Assembly: GCF_005497185.1 (NCBI RefSeq)
Contig: NZ_RJTN01000004.1
Span: 62,001 to 126,000 of the forward strand
Length of the DNA: 64,000 nt
DNA from: Pectobacterium polonicum
Lineage (GTDB): Bacteria; Pseudomonadota; Gammaproteobacteria; Enterobacterales; Enterobacteriaceae
Reading direction: 5' to 3'
In this document: positions 9,271 to 17,635 of the stretch, in pieces
Position numbering within the stretch: position 1 is the first letter of the stretch
Layout of the letters: each line of letters starts with the position of its first letter
Position numbers and translations under genes: made by a program
The notes under the pieces: generated by a model
What the model saw: the letters and a program-made list of their open reading frames with translations, nothing else
Databases searched by the model: none
Told to the model about the DNA's origin: nothing

Positions 9271-10176
9271 ATGCAACTACTCATAACAGGCGGAACCGGC
9301 CTTATTGGCCGCCATCTTATCCAACGATTACAGCTGCTTTCCCATGACATCACGGTATTAACACGCGATCCTGAGCGCGCTCGAGGCGTTCTCGGCAATC
9401 AGGTGGAATATTGGTCCACGCTGAGTAATGTCACCTCACTGAACGACTTTGATGGCGTCATCAATCTGGCGGGCGAACCTATTGCCGATAAACGATGGAC
9501 GTCGCAACAAAAGCAGCGCCTGGCACAGAGTCGCTGGAGCATCACCGAACAGCTTGCCACACTGATTAAGGCCAGCAGTGAACCACCCGCTGTTTTTATC
9601 TCAGGCTCTGCCGTCGGATACTATGGCGACCAGGGCGAAGCACTGGTCACGGAAGAGGAATCCCCTGTCGATGAATTCACACATCATCTGTGCGCCCGCT
9701 GGGAAGCGTTGGCACAGTCTGCAGAGAGCGATAACACGCGCGTCTGCCTGCTGCGTACCGGTATTGTTCTTTCACCACAGGGTGGCGCACTAGCAAAAAT
9801 GCTACCGATTTTCCGCTTCGGGCTCGGCGGACCGATGGGTTCCGGCAGACAATACATGCCGTGGATTCATATTGATGACATGGTTAACGGCATTATCTAC
9901 CTGCTGGATCAGCCGATATTACGCGGCCCTTTCAACATGGTTGCGCCCTATCCGGTTCATAATGAACAATTTTCCGCCACGCTGGCACACGTCTTGGATC
10001 GCCCCGGTTTTCTACGAGCGCCCGCTTTTGCGATCAAATTACTGATGGGCGAAGCCTCAACGCTGGTTCTGGGCGGACAGCGCGCCATTCCGCAGCGGTT
10101 AGAAGCCGCAGGCTTTGGTTTCCGCTTCTTTGAGTTGGAAGAAGCCCTGCAAGACGTCATCAAAAAACCGAGCTGA
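9271..10176 (+). CDS. yfcH: TIGR01777-type NAD-dependent epimerase YfcH
   Basis: A 301-residue extended SDR/epimerase-like protein. The Rossmann dinucleotide loop is at the very N-terminus ([20 protein letters not shown]), followed by [25 protein letters not shown] (with the YxxxK-like Tyr region) and [19 protein letters not shown]. The C-terminal DUF1731 region ([36 protein letters not shown]) is typical of the family. The biochemical role is unknown. It follows folX closely. Confidence 0.93.
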   Translation: MQLLITGGTGLIGRHLIQRLQLLSHDITVLTRDPERARGVLGNQVEYWSTLSNVTSLNDFDGVINLAGEPIADKRWTSQQKQRLAQSRWSITEQLATLIKASSEPPAVFISGSAVGYYGDQGEALVTEEESPVDEFTHHLCARWEALAQSAESDNTRVCLLRTGIVLSPQGGALAKMLPIFRFGLGGPMGSGRQYMPWIHIDDMVNGIIYLLDQPILRGPFNMVAPYPVHNEQFSATLAHVLDRPGFLRAPAFAIKLLMGEASTLVLGGQRAIPQRLEAAGFGFRFFELEEALQDVIKKPS

Positions 10177-10220
10177 TAACTATCCATCTCAGGTTGCTGG
10201 TAGCCTTTTCGCAGAACGGG

Positions 10221-10329
10221 AACGATGATAATGGGATAGAAGAGTAAAGCGTCCGCGCCAAGGATGGCGCGGCTCGAGCGTACAGGGATGTATTCACAGC
10301 GTCTTTACGATCTACCCATTATCATCGCT
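10221..10329. repeat. Imperfect palindromic intergenic repeat between yfcH and hisP
   Basis: A 13-base inverted pair, CGATGATAATGGG (10223-10235) and CCCATTATCATCG (10315-10327), encloses a second, imperfectly paired layer (TAGAAGAGTAAAGCGTC against GCGTCTTTACGATCTA) and a central hairpin CCGCGCC-aaggat-GGCGCGG (10253-10272). The inner block around GAGCGTACAGGGATGTATTC resembles a repeat seen in intergenic regions of several gamma-proteobacteria (from memory). It sits between two convergent genes and may act as a bidirectional terminator as well. Confidence 0.6.
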
Positions 10330-10354
10330 CAACGCACATCACAATCCCCCAAAC

Positions 10355-11128
10355 CTACTTCAATGCCCCTGACAAAAACTGCTGTAAACGTGCACTTTTC
10401 GGGCTACCGAACAGTTGATCCGGCGGTCCTTCTTCTTCGATTACGCCCTGATGCAGGAAGATAACGTGGCTGGAAACATGACGGGCAAATTCCATTTCAT
10501 GCGTCACCACCACCATCGTTTTTCCTTCCTCCGCCAACTGCTGCATGATGCGCAACACCTCACCGACCAGTTCGGGATCGAGCGCTGACGTCGGTTCATC
10601 AAACAACAAGACTTCAGGCTCCATCGCCAGCGCCCGCGCAATCGACACGCGCTGCTGCTGACCACCGGAGAGATCCGACGGGTATTTCTGTTGGGCAGCA
10701 TCCGTGATCCCTACTTTATTCAGGTAGAACACCGCCCGCTCACGTGCTTCCGCTTTACTGAGCCCTAACACCTGAATTGGCGCTTCCATCACGTTCTCTA
10801 ACGCCGTCATGAAACTCCACAGGTTGAAGTGCTGAAATACCATCGTCAGACGCGTCCGCAGCATCTGAAGCTGTTTTTTATCAAATACCTTCAGCTGTCC
10901 GTCAGTGTCGCGCACCATGCGGATTTCCTGATCGCTGACGTAAATTGCCCCTTCACAGGGCTTTTCCAGAAAATTAATGCAGCGCAGTAAGGTACTTTTT
11001 CCCGAACCAGACGACCCAATAATCGAAATAACGTCACCCGCTTTCGCCTGCAATGAGATCCCTTTGAGCACCTCATGCTGGCCATAACGTTTACGCAGTT
11101 CCGTCACCATCAATTTGTTATTCGGCAT
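10355..11128 (-). CDS. hisP: Histidine/basic amino acid ABC transporter ATPase HisP
   Basis: A 257-residue ABC ATPase of the polar amino acid uptake family. Walker [10 protein letters not shown] is at residues 38-46, the signature LSGGQQQR at 153-160, Walker B VLLFDEPT at 173-180, and the switch His in VTHEM. The insertion with [25 protein letters not shown] is characteristic of HisP. It powers import of histidine, lysine, arginine and ornithine through HisQM. Last gene of hisJ-hisQ-hisM-hisP, 16 bases after hisM. Cytosolic face of the inner membrane. Confidence 0.96.
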   Translation of the reverse strand: MPNNKLMVTELRKRYGQHEVLKGISLQAKAGDVISIIGSSGSGKSTLLRCINFLEKPCEGAIYVSDQEIRMVRDTDGQLKVFDKKQLQMLRTRLTMVFQHFNLWSFMTALENVMEAPIQVLGLSKAEARERAVFYLNKVGITDAAQQKYPSDLSGGQQQRVSIARALAMEPEVLLFDEPTSALDPELVGEVLRIMQQLAEEGKTMVVVTHEMEFARHVSSHVIFLHQGVIEEEGPPDQLFGSPKSARLQQFLSGALK

Positions 11129-11144
11129 GCTCTTTTTCCTGCGT

Positions 11145-11861
11145 TTAATGAGATGAACGGGTATAAAGATGACGTAACCAGCGCCGCTCTGCCCTTCTGA
11201 ACAGCCCGATTAATACAAATGAGATCGCCAGATAGATCACCGCAGCAATGCCAAACGCATAAAACGGCTGGTAGGTGGCCGCATTAATATCGCGCGCGAT
11301 CTTCAGAATATCCGGCACCGTCACGGTAAAAGCCAGCGCCGTCGAATGCAGCATCAGAATCACTTCGTTGCTGTAGGCTGGCAATGCAATACGCAGCGCA
11401 CCTGGCAAAATAATGCAGCGGTACTGCTTAAAACGGGAAAAACCGTATGCTCTGGCGGCTTCAATTTCTCCATGCGGTACGGAGCGGATTGCACCCGCGA
11501 AAATCTCCGTGGTATACGCACAGGTATTGAGCGCCAGCGCTAAAATGGCGCAGTTCAGCCCGCTGCGAAAAAAGGCGTTTAGCAGATCGGTGCCGCGCAC
11601 GATTTCCAGGCTATACACGCCGGAATAAAACACCAAGAGCTGCACGTAGAGCGGCGTGCCGCGGAACACGTAGGTGAATAGCCAAACCGGGAAGCTGAAT
11701 CGGCGTCGCGGTGACACGCGGGCAATCGCCAGCGGCAGAGCCATCAGCCCGCCGATCGCCACGGAAGAAATCAGCAACCAGAGCGTCATCGCCAGCCCTG
11801 TCAGACGATAACCATCGCTCCACAGCAGCGGTTGCCAATATTGTTGCAGGATCTCACTCAT
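11145..11861 (-). CDS. hisM: Histidine/basic amino acid ABC transporter permease HisM
   Basis: A 238-residue inner-membrane permease with about five membrane segments. The N-terminal block [17 protein letters not shown], the [15 protein letters not shown] motif and the EAA loop ([20 protein letters not shown]) that contacts HisP are visible. It forms a heterodimer with HisQ. Its start overlaps the end of hisQ by 8 bases, which suggests coupled translation. The next gene is hisP. Confidence 0.95.
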   Translation of the reverse strand: MSEILQQYWQPLLWSDGYRLTGLAMTLWLLISSVAIGGLMALPLAIARVSPRRRFSFPVWLFTYVFRGTPLYVQLLVFYSGVYSLEIVRGTDLLNAFFRSGLNCAILALALNTCAYTTEIFAGAIRSVPHGEIEAARAYGFSRFKQYRCIILPGALRIALPAYSNEVILMLHSTALAFTVTVPDILKIARDINAATYQPFYAFGIAAVIYLAISFVLIGLFRRAERRWLRHLYTRSSH

Positions 11862-12546
11862 AGTTTACTTTTTTGACTCCCTGCGAATAGTGCCGCTCCA
11901 GCCACCACAACACGCCGTTAGAAACGGTGGTAAAAATCAGGTACAGCGCCCCGGCAACCAGTGCGAAATAGAACGGTTCATGCGCGCCCTTGCCGGCCAA
12001 CTGTGTCGCCTTAATCACATCATTTAGGCCAAGCAATGACACCAGTGCCGTTGCTTTCAGGATCACCTGCCAGTTATTGCCGATCCCTGGTAGCGCAAAG
12101 CGCATCATGGAAGGGAACAGAATGCGGCGGAACACCTTCAGAGGAGAGAAACCGAAAGCCACCGCCGCTTCGATCTGTCCACGCGGCACGGCAAGATAGG
12201 CACCACGAAAGGTTTCCGTGAAATACGCACCGTAAATAAAGCCCAGCGTAATAACCCCAGCGGTCAACGGATCGATGTCAATCTGCTCCAGACCGATCGA
12301 TTCCGTCACGCCGTTTAAGGCTATTTGCAGCCCATAGAAAATTAGCAGCATCAGCACCAAATCAGGGATGCCGCGAATCAACGTGGTATAACAGGAAAAT
12401 CCCCCAGCCAGGAGGCGGTTGGAGGACAGCTTCGCCGACGCGCCCATCAGGCCGATAGCCAGTGCCAGCAGTAGCGAACTCACTGCCAACTCCAGCGTCA
12501 TGATGGCACCATCCAGAATTAGCGGGGCATAGCCATAGAGCATCAA
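11854..12546 (-). CDS. hisQ: Histidine/basic amino acid ABC transporter permease HisQ
   Basis: A 230-residue inner-membrane permease paralogous to HisM. Visible are the LDGAIMTLELAVSSLLLALAIGL N-terminal segment (starts near residue 11), RGIPDLVLMLLIFYG, and the EAA loop GQIEAAVAFGFSPLKVFRRI. About five membrane segments. It is separated from hisJ by 124 bases that hold a long hairpin, so its level may be set lower than that of the binding protein. Confidence 0.95.
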   Translation of the reverse strand: MMLYGYAPLILDGAIMTLELAVSSLLLALAIGLMGASAKLSSNRLLAGGFSCYTTLIRGIPDLVLMLLIFYGLQIALNGVTESIGLEQIDIDPLTAGVITLGFIYGAYFTETFRGAYLAVPRGQIEAAVAFGFSPLKVFRRILFPSMMRFALPGIGNNWQVILKATALVSLLGLNDVIKATQLAGKGAHEPFYFALVAGALYLIFTTVSNGVLWWLERHYSQGVKKVNYE

Positions 12547-12594
12547 TGATATCCGTTGAAATAGCGGTTAATGGCACAGCGCGTCATCGCCAGG

Positions 12595-12629
12595 AAGACG
12601 ACATGGGAGGAACGGTCCCATGTCGTCTT
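12595..12629 (-). promoter_or_regulatory. Long intercistronic hairpin between hisJ and hisQ
   Basis: Perfect 14-base arms AAGACGACATGGGA / TCCCATGTCGTCTT around a 7-base loop. There is no T tract on either side, so it is not a standard terminator. In Salmonella the same junction carries a REP palindrome that stabilises the upstream hisJ message; this unrelated hairpin is placed to do the same job (inference). Confidence 0.75.
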
Positions 12630-12670
12630 GCCCTGTGATTCCGCTACAGAGTGTGAATCGTTAGGAGAAG

Positions 12671-13450
12671 TTAACCGCCGTAAACGTCAAAATCGAAGTA
12701 TTTTTTCGCGAACGTATCGTAAGTCCCGTCTTTACGCATCGCTTCAAAGGCTTTATCCAGCGCGGCTTTCAGCTCAGTATCCGCTTTACGCAGCCCCATA
12801 CCGGTCCCCACACCGAAGAACTTGTCATCTTTTACTGCTGGGCCAGCAAACGCATAGTCTTTGCCCATATCGAGTTTCAGAAAACCTTCGCTTGCCGCGA
12901 CTTCATCCTGGAAAGCGGCATCGACGCGACCTGCGGCCAAATCTGCGTAAATTAGATCCTGATTTTGATAAGCGACAACCTCAACGCCTTTTGGCTGCCA
13001 GTTCGCATTGGCAAAAGCCTCCTGGGTTGATGCCTGCAATACGCCGACACGCTTGCCGCCCAGCGACGCCAACGTTGGCTCAATATTCGCCCCTTTCTTC
13101 GCAATCAGACGAGAGTTAGCCGCATATAGCTTCTCGGTGAAGGCAATTTCCTGCTGACGTTTTTCGGTAATGGACAGAGAAGAGATGATGGCATCAATTT
13201 TTTTAGCTTTCAGAGAGGGAATTAACGCATCAAAGTCACTTTCCACAAACGTACAGTTAGCTTCAATGCGCTTGCACAACTCTTTCGCCAGATCGATATC
13301 AAACCCGACCAGTTCACCGCTGGCATTTTTGGATTCAAAAGGCGCATAGGTAGGATCGGTACCGATTTTAATATTCTTAGGAATCTCCGCCATCGCGCTG
13401 CCCGCAGCCAGAATGAGTGCCAACGGCAAAACTTTGATCAGTTTCTTCAT
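12671..13450 (-). CDS. hisJ: Periplasmic histidine/lysine/arginine/ornithine-binding protein (HisJ/ArgT)
   Basis: A 259-residue type 3 solute-binding protein with a Sec signal peptide ([21 protein letters not shown], cut before EIPKN). The mature part starts with [20 protein letters not shown] and has the family block [14 protein letters not shown] and two cysteines (in CKRIEANC) forming the conserved disulfide. The E. coli and Salmonella loci have both argT and hisJ; only one binding protein gene is present here, so it may serve both ligand ranges. Start chosen at 13450, since the in-frame ATG 11 codons upstream would spoil the signal peptide. A sigma-54 promoter and two NtrC-like boxes lie upstream. 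Confidence 0.94.
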   Translation of the reverse strand: MKKLIKVLPLALILAAGSAMAEIPKNIKIGTDPTYAPFESKNASGELVGFDIDLAKELCKRIEANCTFVESDFDALIPSLKAKKIDAIISSLSITEKRQQEIAFTEKLYAANSRLIAKKGANIEPTLASLGGKRVGVLQASTQEAFANANWQPKGVEVVAYQNQDLIYADLAAGRVDAAFQDEVAASEGFLKLDMGKDYAFAGPAVKDDKFFGVGTGMGLRKADTELKAALDKAFEAMRKDGTYDTFAKKYFDFDVYGG

Positions 13451-13578
13451 ATTGCTACCCTTATCATGAGTGATTGATGTCATGTGTCGTCAATGTCGGA
13501 AGACATATCGATTTATTGCTTTAAATATGAACGATATGAGTGCTATTTGTTTTCTACGCCGACTATTACAGTTTTTGT

Positions 13579-13594
13579 AGCAGTTTTCATGCCA
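13579..13594 (-). promoter_or_regulatory. Sigma-54 promoter of hisJ
   Basis: On the minus strand TGGCAT-GAAAA-CTGCT matches the -24/-12 consensus TGGCAC-N5-TTGCW, with GG and GC exactly ten bases apart. The predicted start site is near 13569, giving a leader of about 120 bases before hisJ. The Salmonella argT promoter is known to be sigma-54 dependent, which supports the assignment. Confidence 0.75.
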
Positions 13595-13745
13595 CAATGA
13601 ACGTAGGGATGTCGTAAAAACCCTATGAACGAAGCGCACAAAAAACAATGACTAACTGTTTGATTATTAAATATTTTAAGAGGAATTTTTTTTGGCGCGT
13701 AACAATAAGAATAGATAACATTGGCATGAATACAAAAACTCATAC

Positions 13746-13781
13746 GCACCATTTTGGTGCCTTTACGCACAAAATTAGTGC
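13746..13781. promoter_or_regulatory. Two tandem NtrC-like enhancer boxes for hisJ
   Basis: Box 1 (13746-13760) reads GCACCATTTTGGTGC, a perfect core of the NtrC consensus TGCACC-N5-GGTGCA. Box 2 (13767-13781) reads GCACAAAATTAGTGC, a weaker copy. Their centres are 21 bases apart (two helical turns) and lie roughly 180-210 bases upstream of the predicted sigma-54 start. This is the standard layout of an NtrC enhancer. Confidence 0.75.
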
Positions 13782-13799
13782 AATGTGATAAAAAGGCAC

Positions 13800-13828
13800 A
13801 AAAAAAGGGCAGTAAAAGTTTACCGCCC
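13800..13828 (-). terminator. Terminator of ubiX
   Basis: Read on the minus strand: GGGCGGTAAA-CT-TTTACTGCCC (one G-T pair) followed by seven T. It lies 37 bases after the ubiX stop. Confidence 0.8.
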
Positions 13829-13865
13829 TGAGAGAAAAAAATAGCGTGCCTGGGTCTCTACCCTG

Positions 13866-14438
13866 CTAGGACGCACCTTGCCAGCGGATAAAGAGATCTT
13901 TTGGCAGGTCGATATCAAACTGGTCCAAAATACGATTCACCGTCTGATCGACAATATCCTGCACACTTTCTGGGCGATGATAAAACGCAGGCACAGGCGG
14001 CATGATTATCGCACCCAGCTCAACGGCAGTGGTCATCAGCCGTAAATGTCCTAAATGCAGCGGCGTTTCACGCACGCCCAACACCAGAGGACGACGCTCC
14101 TTCAGCACCACATCGGCTGCGCGAGTCAATAAATTATCGCTGTAGCTATGCACAATGCCGGACAGGGTTTTTATCGAACAGGGTAAAATCACCATGCCTG
14201 CCGTTTTAAACGACCCCGAAGAGATGCTGGCAGCAATATCACGCGTATCATGTACCACATCAGCCAGCGCCTGTACGTCACGCAGGCTAAAATCGGTTTC
14301 TAGCGCCAGCGTCTGGCGAGCCGCCTGACTCATGATCAGATGGGTTTCAATGCCTTCCAGCGTCTGTAACACCTGTAACAGTCGGATGCCGTAAATGACA
14401 CCGCTGGCACCGGAAATCCCTACAATGAGTCGCTTCAT
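13866..14438 (-). CDS. ubiX: Flavin prenyltransferase UbiX
   Basis: A 190-residue flavoprotein-fold enzyme that makes prenylated FMN, the cofactor of the UbiD decarboxylase in ubiquinone synthesis. The N-terminal FMN loop is GISGASGVIYGIRLLQ; the phosphate/prenyl-binding region is visible as SSGSFKTAGMVILPCS; and RRPLVLGVRETPLHLGHLR and PPVPAFYHRPESVQDIV are family signatures. Cytosolic, full length. It is preceded by purF in the same direction but a 229-base gap with tandem repeats lies between, and it has its own terminator. Confidence 0.95.
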   Translation of the reverse strand: MKRLIVGISGASGVIYGIRLLQVLQTLEGIETHLIMSQAARQTLALETDFSLRDVQALADVVHDTRDIAASISSGSFKTAGMVILPCSIKTLSGIVHSYSDNLLTRAADVVLKERRPLVLGVRETPLHLGHLRLMTTAVELGAIIMPPVPAFYHRPESVQDIVDQTVNRILDQFDIDLPKDLFIRWQGAS

Positions 14439-14558
14439 TCATACTGCCTCTGGCTGGCCGCGTCAGCAGAAACGCGGAAAAATCATCTGCGCAAACTTTG
14501 CCGCATTGATTAGCGATAAGCAAGGATAAGCGCCGAAACCCTATCTTCTCTATACACA

Positions 14559-14608
14559 GTTTTCTAGATACAGCTGTTTTCTAGATACAACTGTTTTCTA
14601 GATACAAC
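14559..14608. repeat. Three tandem 17-base repeats between purF and ubiX
   Basis: The unit GTTTTCTAGATACAACT is repeated three times (14559-14575, 14576-14592, 14593-14608, the last one base short). The copies differ at one position (GCT or ACT ending). Each contains the palindrome TCTAGA. No known element is recognised. The location is downstream of purF and upstream of ubiX on the minus strand. Confidence 0.85.
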
Positions 14609-14667
14609 AAGGGGAAGACACTTTCGCGCCCTCCCCCTTCAATACAGCCTTAACGTGCGACTAGCCG

Positions 14668-16185
14668 TTAACCTTCGTTGTGCAGTTCCAGATCTTCGAC
14701 TTCATTCTGGCTACGCAGCGCTTTGGCATCGTCATTACGCAGCATTTCCAGATAATCCAGATAGCCTTGATCGACATCCTTCGTCACGTAAATGCCGTTG
14801 AACACCGAACATTCAAACTGAGCAATATCCGGGTTATCTTCACGCGCCGCGTCGATCAGATCGTCAAGATCCTGGAATATCAGCTCATCTGCACCGATAA
14901 TTTTACAGATTTCATCCACTTCGCGGCCGTGGGCAATCAGTTCATTAACGCTTGGCATGTCGATACCGTACACGTTAGGGAAGCGAATCTCCGGTGCCGC
15001 AGAAGCCAGATAAACACGCTTAGCTCCCGCTTCACGCGCCATCTCTACAATCTGCTCGGACGTTGTGCCGCGCACGATGGAGTCATCGACCAACAGCACA
15101 TTTTTGTCACGAAACTCGGCACGGTTGGCGTTCAGCTTACGGCGTACCGATTTCTTACGCGCCTGTTGTCCCGGCATGATAAAGGTACGGCCAACATAGC
15201 GGTTCTTCACAAACCCCTGACGATATGGTTTGTTGATAATGCGTGCGATTTCCAGTGCGATATCACAAGAGGTCTCAGGAATCGGGATCACAACATCGAT
15301 ATCGAGATCTTCCCACTGGCGCGCAATCTTTTCACCGAGCTTCTGACCCATGCGGACACGTGCGCTGTAGACCGAAATTTTATCGATGAAAGAGTCCGGG
15401 CGAGCGAAGTAGACATATTCAAACAGGCACGGGTTGCTCTTTGGATTCTCTGCGCACTGGCGGGTAAACAGCTGCCCTTTTTCCGTAATGTAGATCGCTT
15501 CTCCCGGCGCAACATCGCGTAAAAACTCAAAGCCCAACGTATCCAGCGCGACACTTTCTGACGCCACCATGTATTCGCTGCGGCCATCTTCCAGGTCACG
15601 TTTACCGATGACCAGCGGGCGAATGCCGTTAGGATCGCGGAACGCCACCATGCCATGACCGATAATCATGCCAACACAGGCATAGGCACCGCGAATTTGC
15701 TGGTGCGTTGCGGCAACAGCCGCAAAAATATTATCGGCTTCCAGCGGGTAATGTTGGAAACGGTCCAGCTCTCTGGCAAAAATATTCAGCAGAATTTCAG
15801 AATCAGACGTGGTGTTAACGTGGCGACGCTCCTGCTCGAACAGCTTTTTACGCAGTTCGTGGGCGTTCGTCAGGTTACCGTTGTGCGCCAGCGTGATGCC
15901 GAACGGAGAGTTAACATAGAAAGGCTGTGCTTCCGAGGCGCTGGAACTGCCCGCGGTCGGATAGCGCACATGGCCAAGCCCCATATTTCCCTGTAAGCGT
16001 TGCATGTGCCGCGCTTCAAACACATCTTTCACCAGGCCATTGGCCTTACGCAGGCGAAAACAATTAAAGGCATCGATGGTTACAATACCCGCAGCGTCCT
16101 GCCCACGGTGTTGCAACACCGTTAACGCGTCATAAATCGACTGGTTGACCGGTGTAAAACCGGCGATACCGACAATACCGCACAT
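14668..16185 (-). CDS. purF: Amidophosphoribosyltransferase PurF
   Basis: A 505-residue enzyme for the first committed step of purine synthesis (PRPP plus glutamine to phosphoribosylamine). The N-terminal Ntn glutaminase domain starts MCGIVGIAG, with Cys2 as the nucleophile after Met removal, and has [10 protein letters not shown] and [14 protein letters not shown]. The C-terminal phosphoribosyltransferase domain carries the PRPP loop [16 protein letters not shown]. There is no propeptide, as in the enterobacterial type. It follows cvpA by 20 bases and should share the PurR-controlled promoter upstream of cvpA. Confidence 0.98.
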   Translation of the reverse strand: MCGIVGIAGFTPVNQSIYDALTVLQHRGQDAAGIVTIDAFNCFRLRKANGLVKDVFEARHMQRLQGNMGLGHVRYPTAGSSSASEAQPFYVNSPFGITLAHNGNLTNAHELRKKLFEQERRHVNTTSDSEILLNIFARELDRFQHYPLEADNIFAAVAATHQQIRGAYACVGMIIGHGMVAFRDPNGIRPLVIGKRDLEDGRSEYMVASESVALDTLGFEFLRDVAPGEAIYITEKGQLFTRQCAENPKSNPCLFEYVYFARPDSFIDKISVYSARVRMGQKLGEKIARQWEDLDIDVVIPIPETSCDIALEIARIINKPYRQGFVKNRYVGRTFIMPGQQARKKSVRRKLNANRAEFRDKNVLLVDDSIVRGTTSEQIVEMAREAGAKRVYLASAAPEIRFPNVYGIDMPSVNELIAHGREVDEICKIIGADELIFQDLDDLIDAAREDNPDIAQFECSVFNGIYVTKDVDQGYLDYLEMLRNDDAKALRSQNEVEDLELHNEG

Positions 16186-16205
16186 GGTGTCTTTTCCTCT
16201 CAGCG

Positions 16206-16706
16206 CTACCGCAGCGATAAATGCTGCGGCAAGAAACTTGACGTGCTTTGCAGGTAGTCAAAAAACCACCTGATAATATAACTGAACTGCGGGATTAACT
16301 GGGACTGCTTCCAGTCATCACTTTGTGAAAAACCGGTAAACGTATCCAGAAAGAATAGCAGTGCGGAAACGATCAGCACCCCGCGCAGCGCACCAAAACA
16401 GATGCCCAGAACGCGATCGGTGCCGGATAATCCGGTACGTTCAACCAGTGAACTAATCACATAGTTGACGATAGCTCCCACAATCAACGTTGCAATAAAC
16501 AGAATGGCAATCGCAATGCCGTTACGCACCAGTTCATCATCAAAACGGGTGAAGTAGACCGCGAGGTAGGCGTAGTAATGACTGGCAACAAAAAAAGCAC
16601 ATCCCCAGGTTACTAACGACAGCGCTTCACGAACAAACCCCCGGATCAGGCTAACCAAAGCCGAAAATCCGATGATGCCAATAATGACGTAATCAACCCA
16701 AACCAT
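16206..16706 (-). CDS. cvpA: CvpA family inner-membrane protein
   Basis: A 166-residue membrane protein with four predicted membrane segments. It begins [31 protein letters not shown] in the family manner (the [10 protein letters not shown] loop is diagnostic) and continues to [18 protein letters not shown]. In E. coli it is needed for colicin V production and helps resist bile salts; the molecular role is unclear. First gene of cvpA-purF, with a PurR operator about 75 bases upstream. Confidence 0.95.
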   Translation of the reverse strand: MVWVDYVIIGIIGFSALVSLIRGFVREALSLVTWGCAFFVASHYYAYLAVYFTRFDDELVRNGIAIAILFIATLIVGAIVNYVISSLVERTGLSGTDRVLGICFGALRGVLIVSALLFFLDTFTGFSQSDDWKQSQLIPQFSYIIRWFFDYLQSTSSFLPQHLSLR

Positions 16707-16780
16707 GAACTATCCTAATAATGAACGATGCTACCGATAAGCCGCTACGTCATCCTGTTCGCGGCGCATTCTAACAGAAA

Positions 16781-16796
16781 AAGAAAACGTTTGCGT
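16781..16796 (-). promoter_or_regulatory. PurR operator upstream of cvpA-purF
   Basis: Minus strand ACGCAAACGTTTTCTT, a close match to the 16-base PurR consensus ACGCAAACGTTTGCGT. The E. coli cvpA-purF promoter is PurR-repressed in the same place. Confidence 0.88.
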
Positions 16797-16882
16797 AGCG
16801 TATTTCCGCCGATTTCACCGATAGATAATCAGGCGAAAAAACCAACAATCCGTCACGCCTGATTCTATTCTCTCTCGGTCTC

Positions 16883-17635
16883 TCAGCGAACCGAATGTGA
16901 TCGCACCTGCCCGCTTAACCCGCTCAACTGTTGCAGTTCGGCCAGAGAAGACTCTAGTTTCTGCTTCGAGGCATCCGGCCCCACATAAATACGGGTGATT
17001 TGTCCTGAAACTGGCGTTGACGGTACGGTATACGCACGATAGCCAGAGAGACGAAGCTTAGCGACAATCTCGTTCACCTTATCCGCATTTTTCAACGCAC
17101 CAAGCTGCACAATATAGGCCTGTCCGACCGGCGCTTGTTGCGTCGGCTGCGTTTCAGGCTTCACTTCCGGTTTCGGCTCCGGTTTAGGTTCAGGCTTCGG
17201 CTTCACTTCTGGCTTGGGCTCAGGTTTTGGCTGAGGCTTCGGCATCACCGGCGCTGGCGTCTGAATGGGCGGACGCTCAACCACCACCGGCGGTGCCGTC
17301 ATGGCTGGCGTATTTGTCCCTGCGCGAGATGATGGTGGCGGTGTGGAGGTTTCAGGTGCCTTATTTTCAGGTAACTTAGCTTCTGGCGTTTCGGCTTCCG
17401 GGCTGTTCTGCATCGCCGCTTCCGCCCCTTCCGGTGGCAAGTTCGGCAACGACGGGTTCAGCGCAGGCAGGGATTCCATCTCATTGCTATCGCCCGGCTT
17501 GGGGATCAGCGGAATCGATGCAAACTCATCTTCGTAGTGCTTTTTCTTTCCATCCAACAGGCCGGGTAAGACGATCACGCCCAGCGCGACCAGAATGACC
17601 GTGCCAACCAATCGATTCTGAAATTTACTCGCCAT
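16883..17635 (-). CDS. dedD: Cell-division SPOR protein DedD
   Basis: A 250-residue bitopic membrane protein. A short cytoplasmic N-terminus is followed by one membrane segment (LVGTVILVALGVIVLPGLL), a long Pro/Lys/Glu-rich periplasmic linker and a C-terminal SPOR domain (AYIVQLGALKNADKVNEIVA to the end) that binds denuded septal peptidoglycan. The linker has tandem KPEPKPEVKP-type repeats (about residues 145-165). The ATG at 17635 (MASKFQNRLVG) is chosen over one five codons upstream. The start overlaps the end of folC by 11 bases. Confidence 0.93.
   Translation of the reverse strand: MASKFQNRLVGTVILVALGVIVLPGLLDGKKKHYEDEFASIPLIPKPGDSNEMESLPALNPSLPNLPPEGAEAAMQNSPEAETPEAKLPENKAPETSTPPPSSRAGTNTPAMTAPPVVVERPPIQTPAPVMPKPQPKPEPKPEVKPKPEPKPEPKPEVKPETQPTQQAPVGQAYIVQLGALKNADKVNEIVAKLRLSGYRAYTVPSTPVSGQITRIYVGPDASKQKLESSLAELQQLSGLSGQVRSHSVR

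Noticed and set aside
12571-13119. 182-codon plus-strand frame opposite hisJ
   Set aside because: Basic, Arg/Ser/Leu-rich translation of the antisense strand; hisJ is certain on the other strand.
16707-16882. Terminator for dedD region
   Set aside because: No hairpin with T tract stands out between dedD and cvpA; the PurR box is the only clear element.
17135-17332. Arg/Leu/Phe-rich repeat protein on the plus strand
   Set aside because: It is the antisense reading of the KPEPKPE repeats of dedD.
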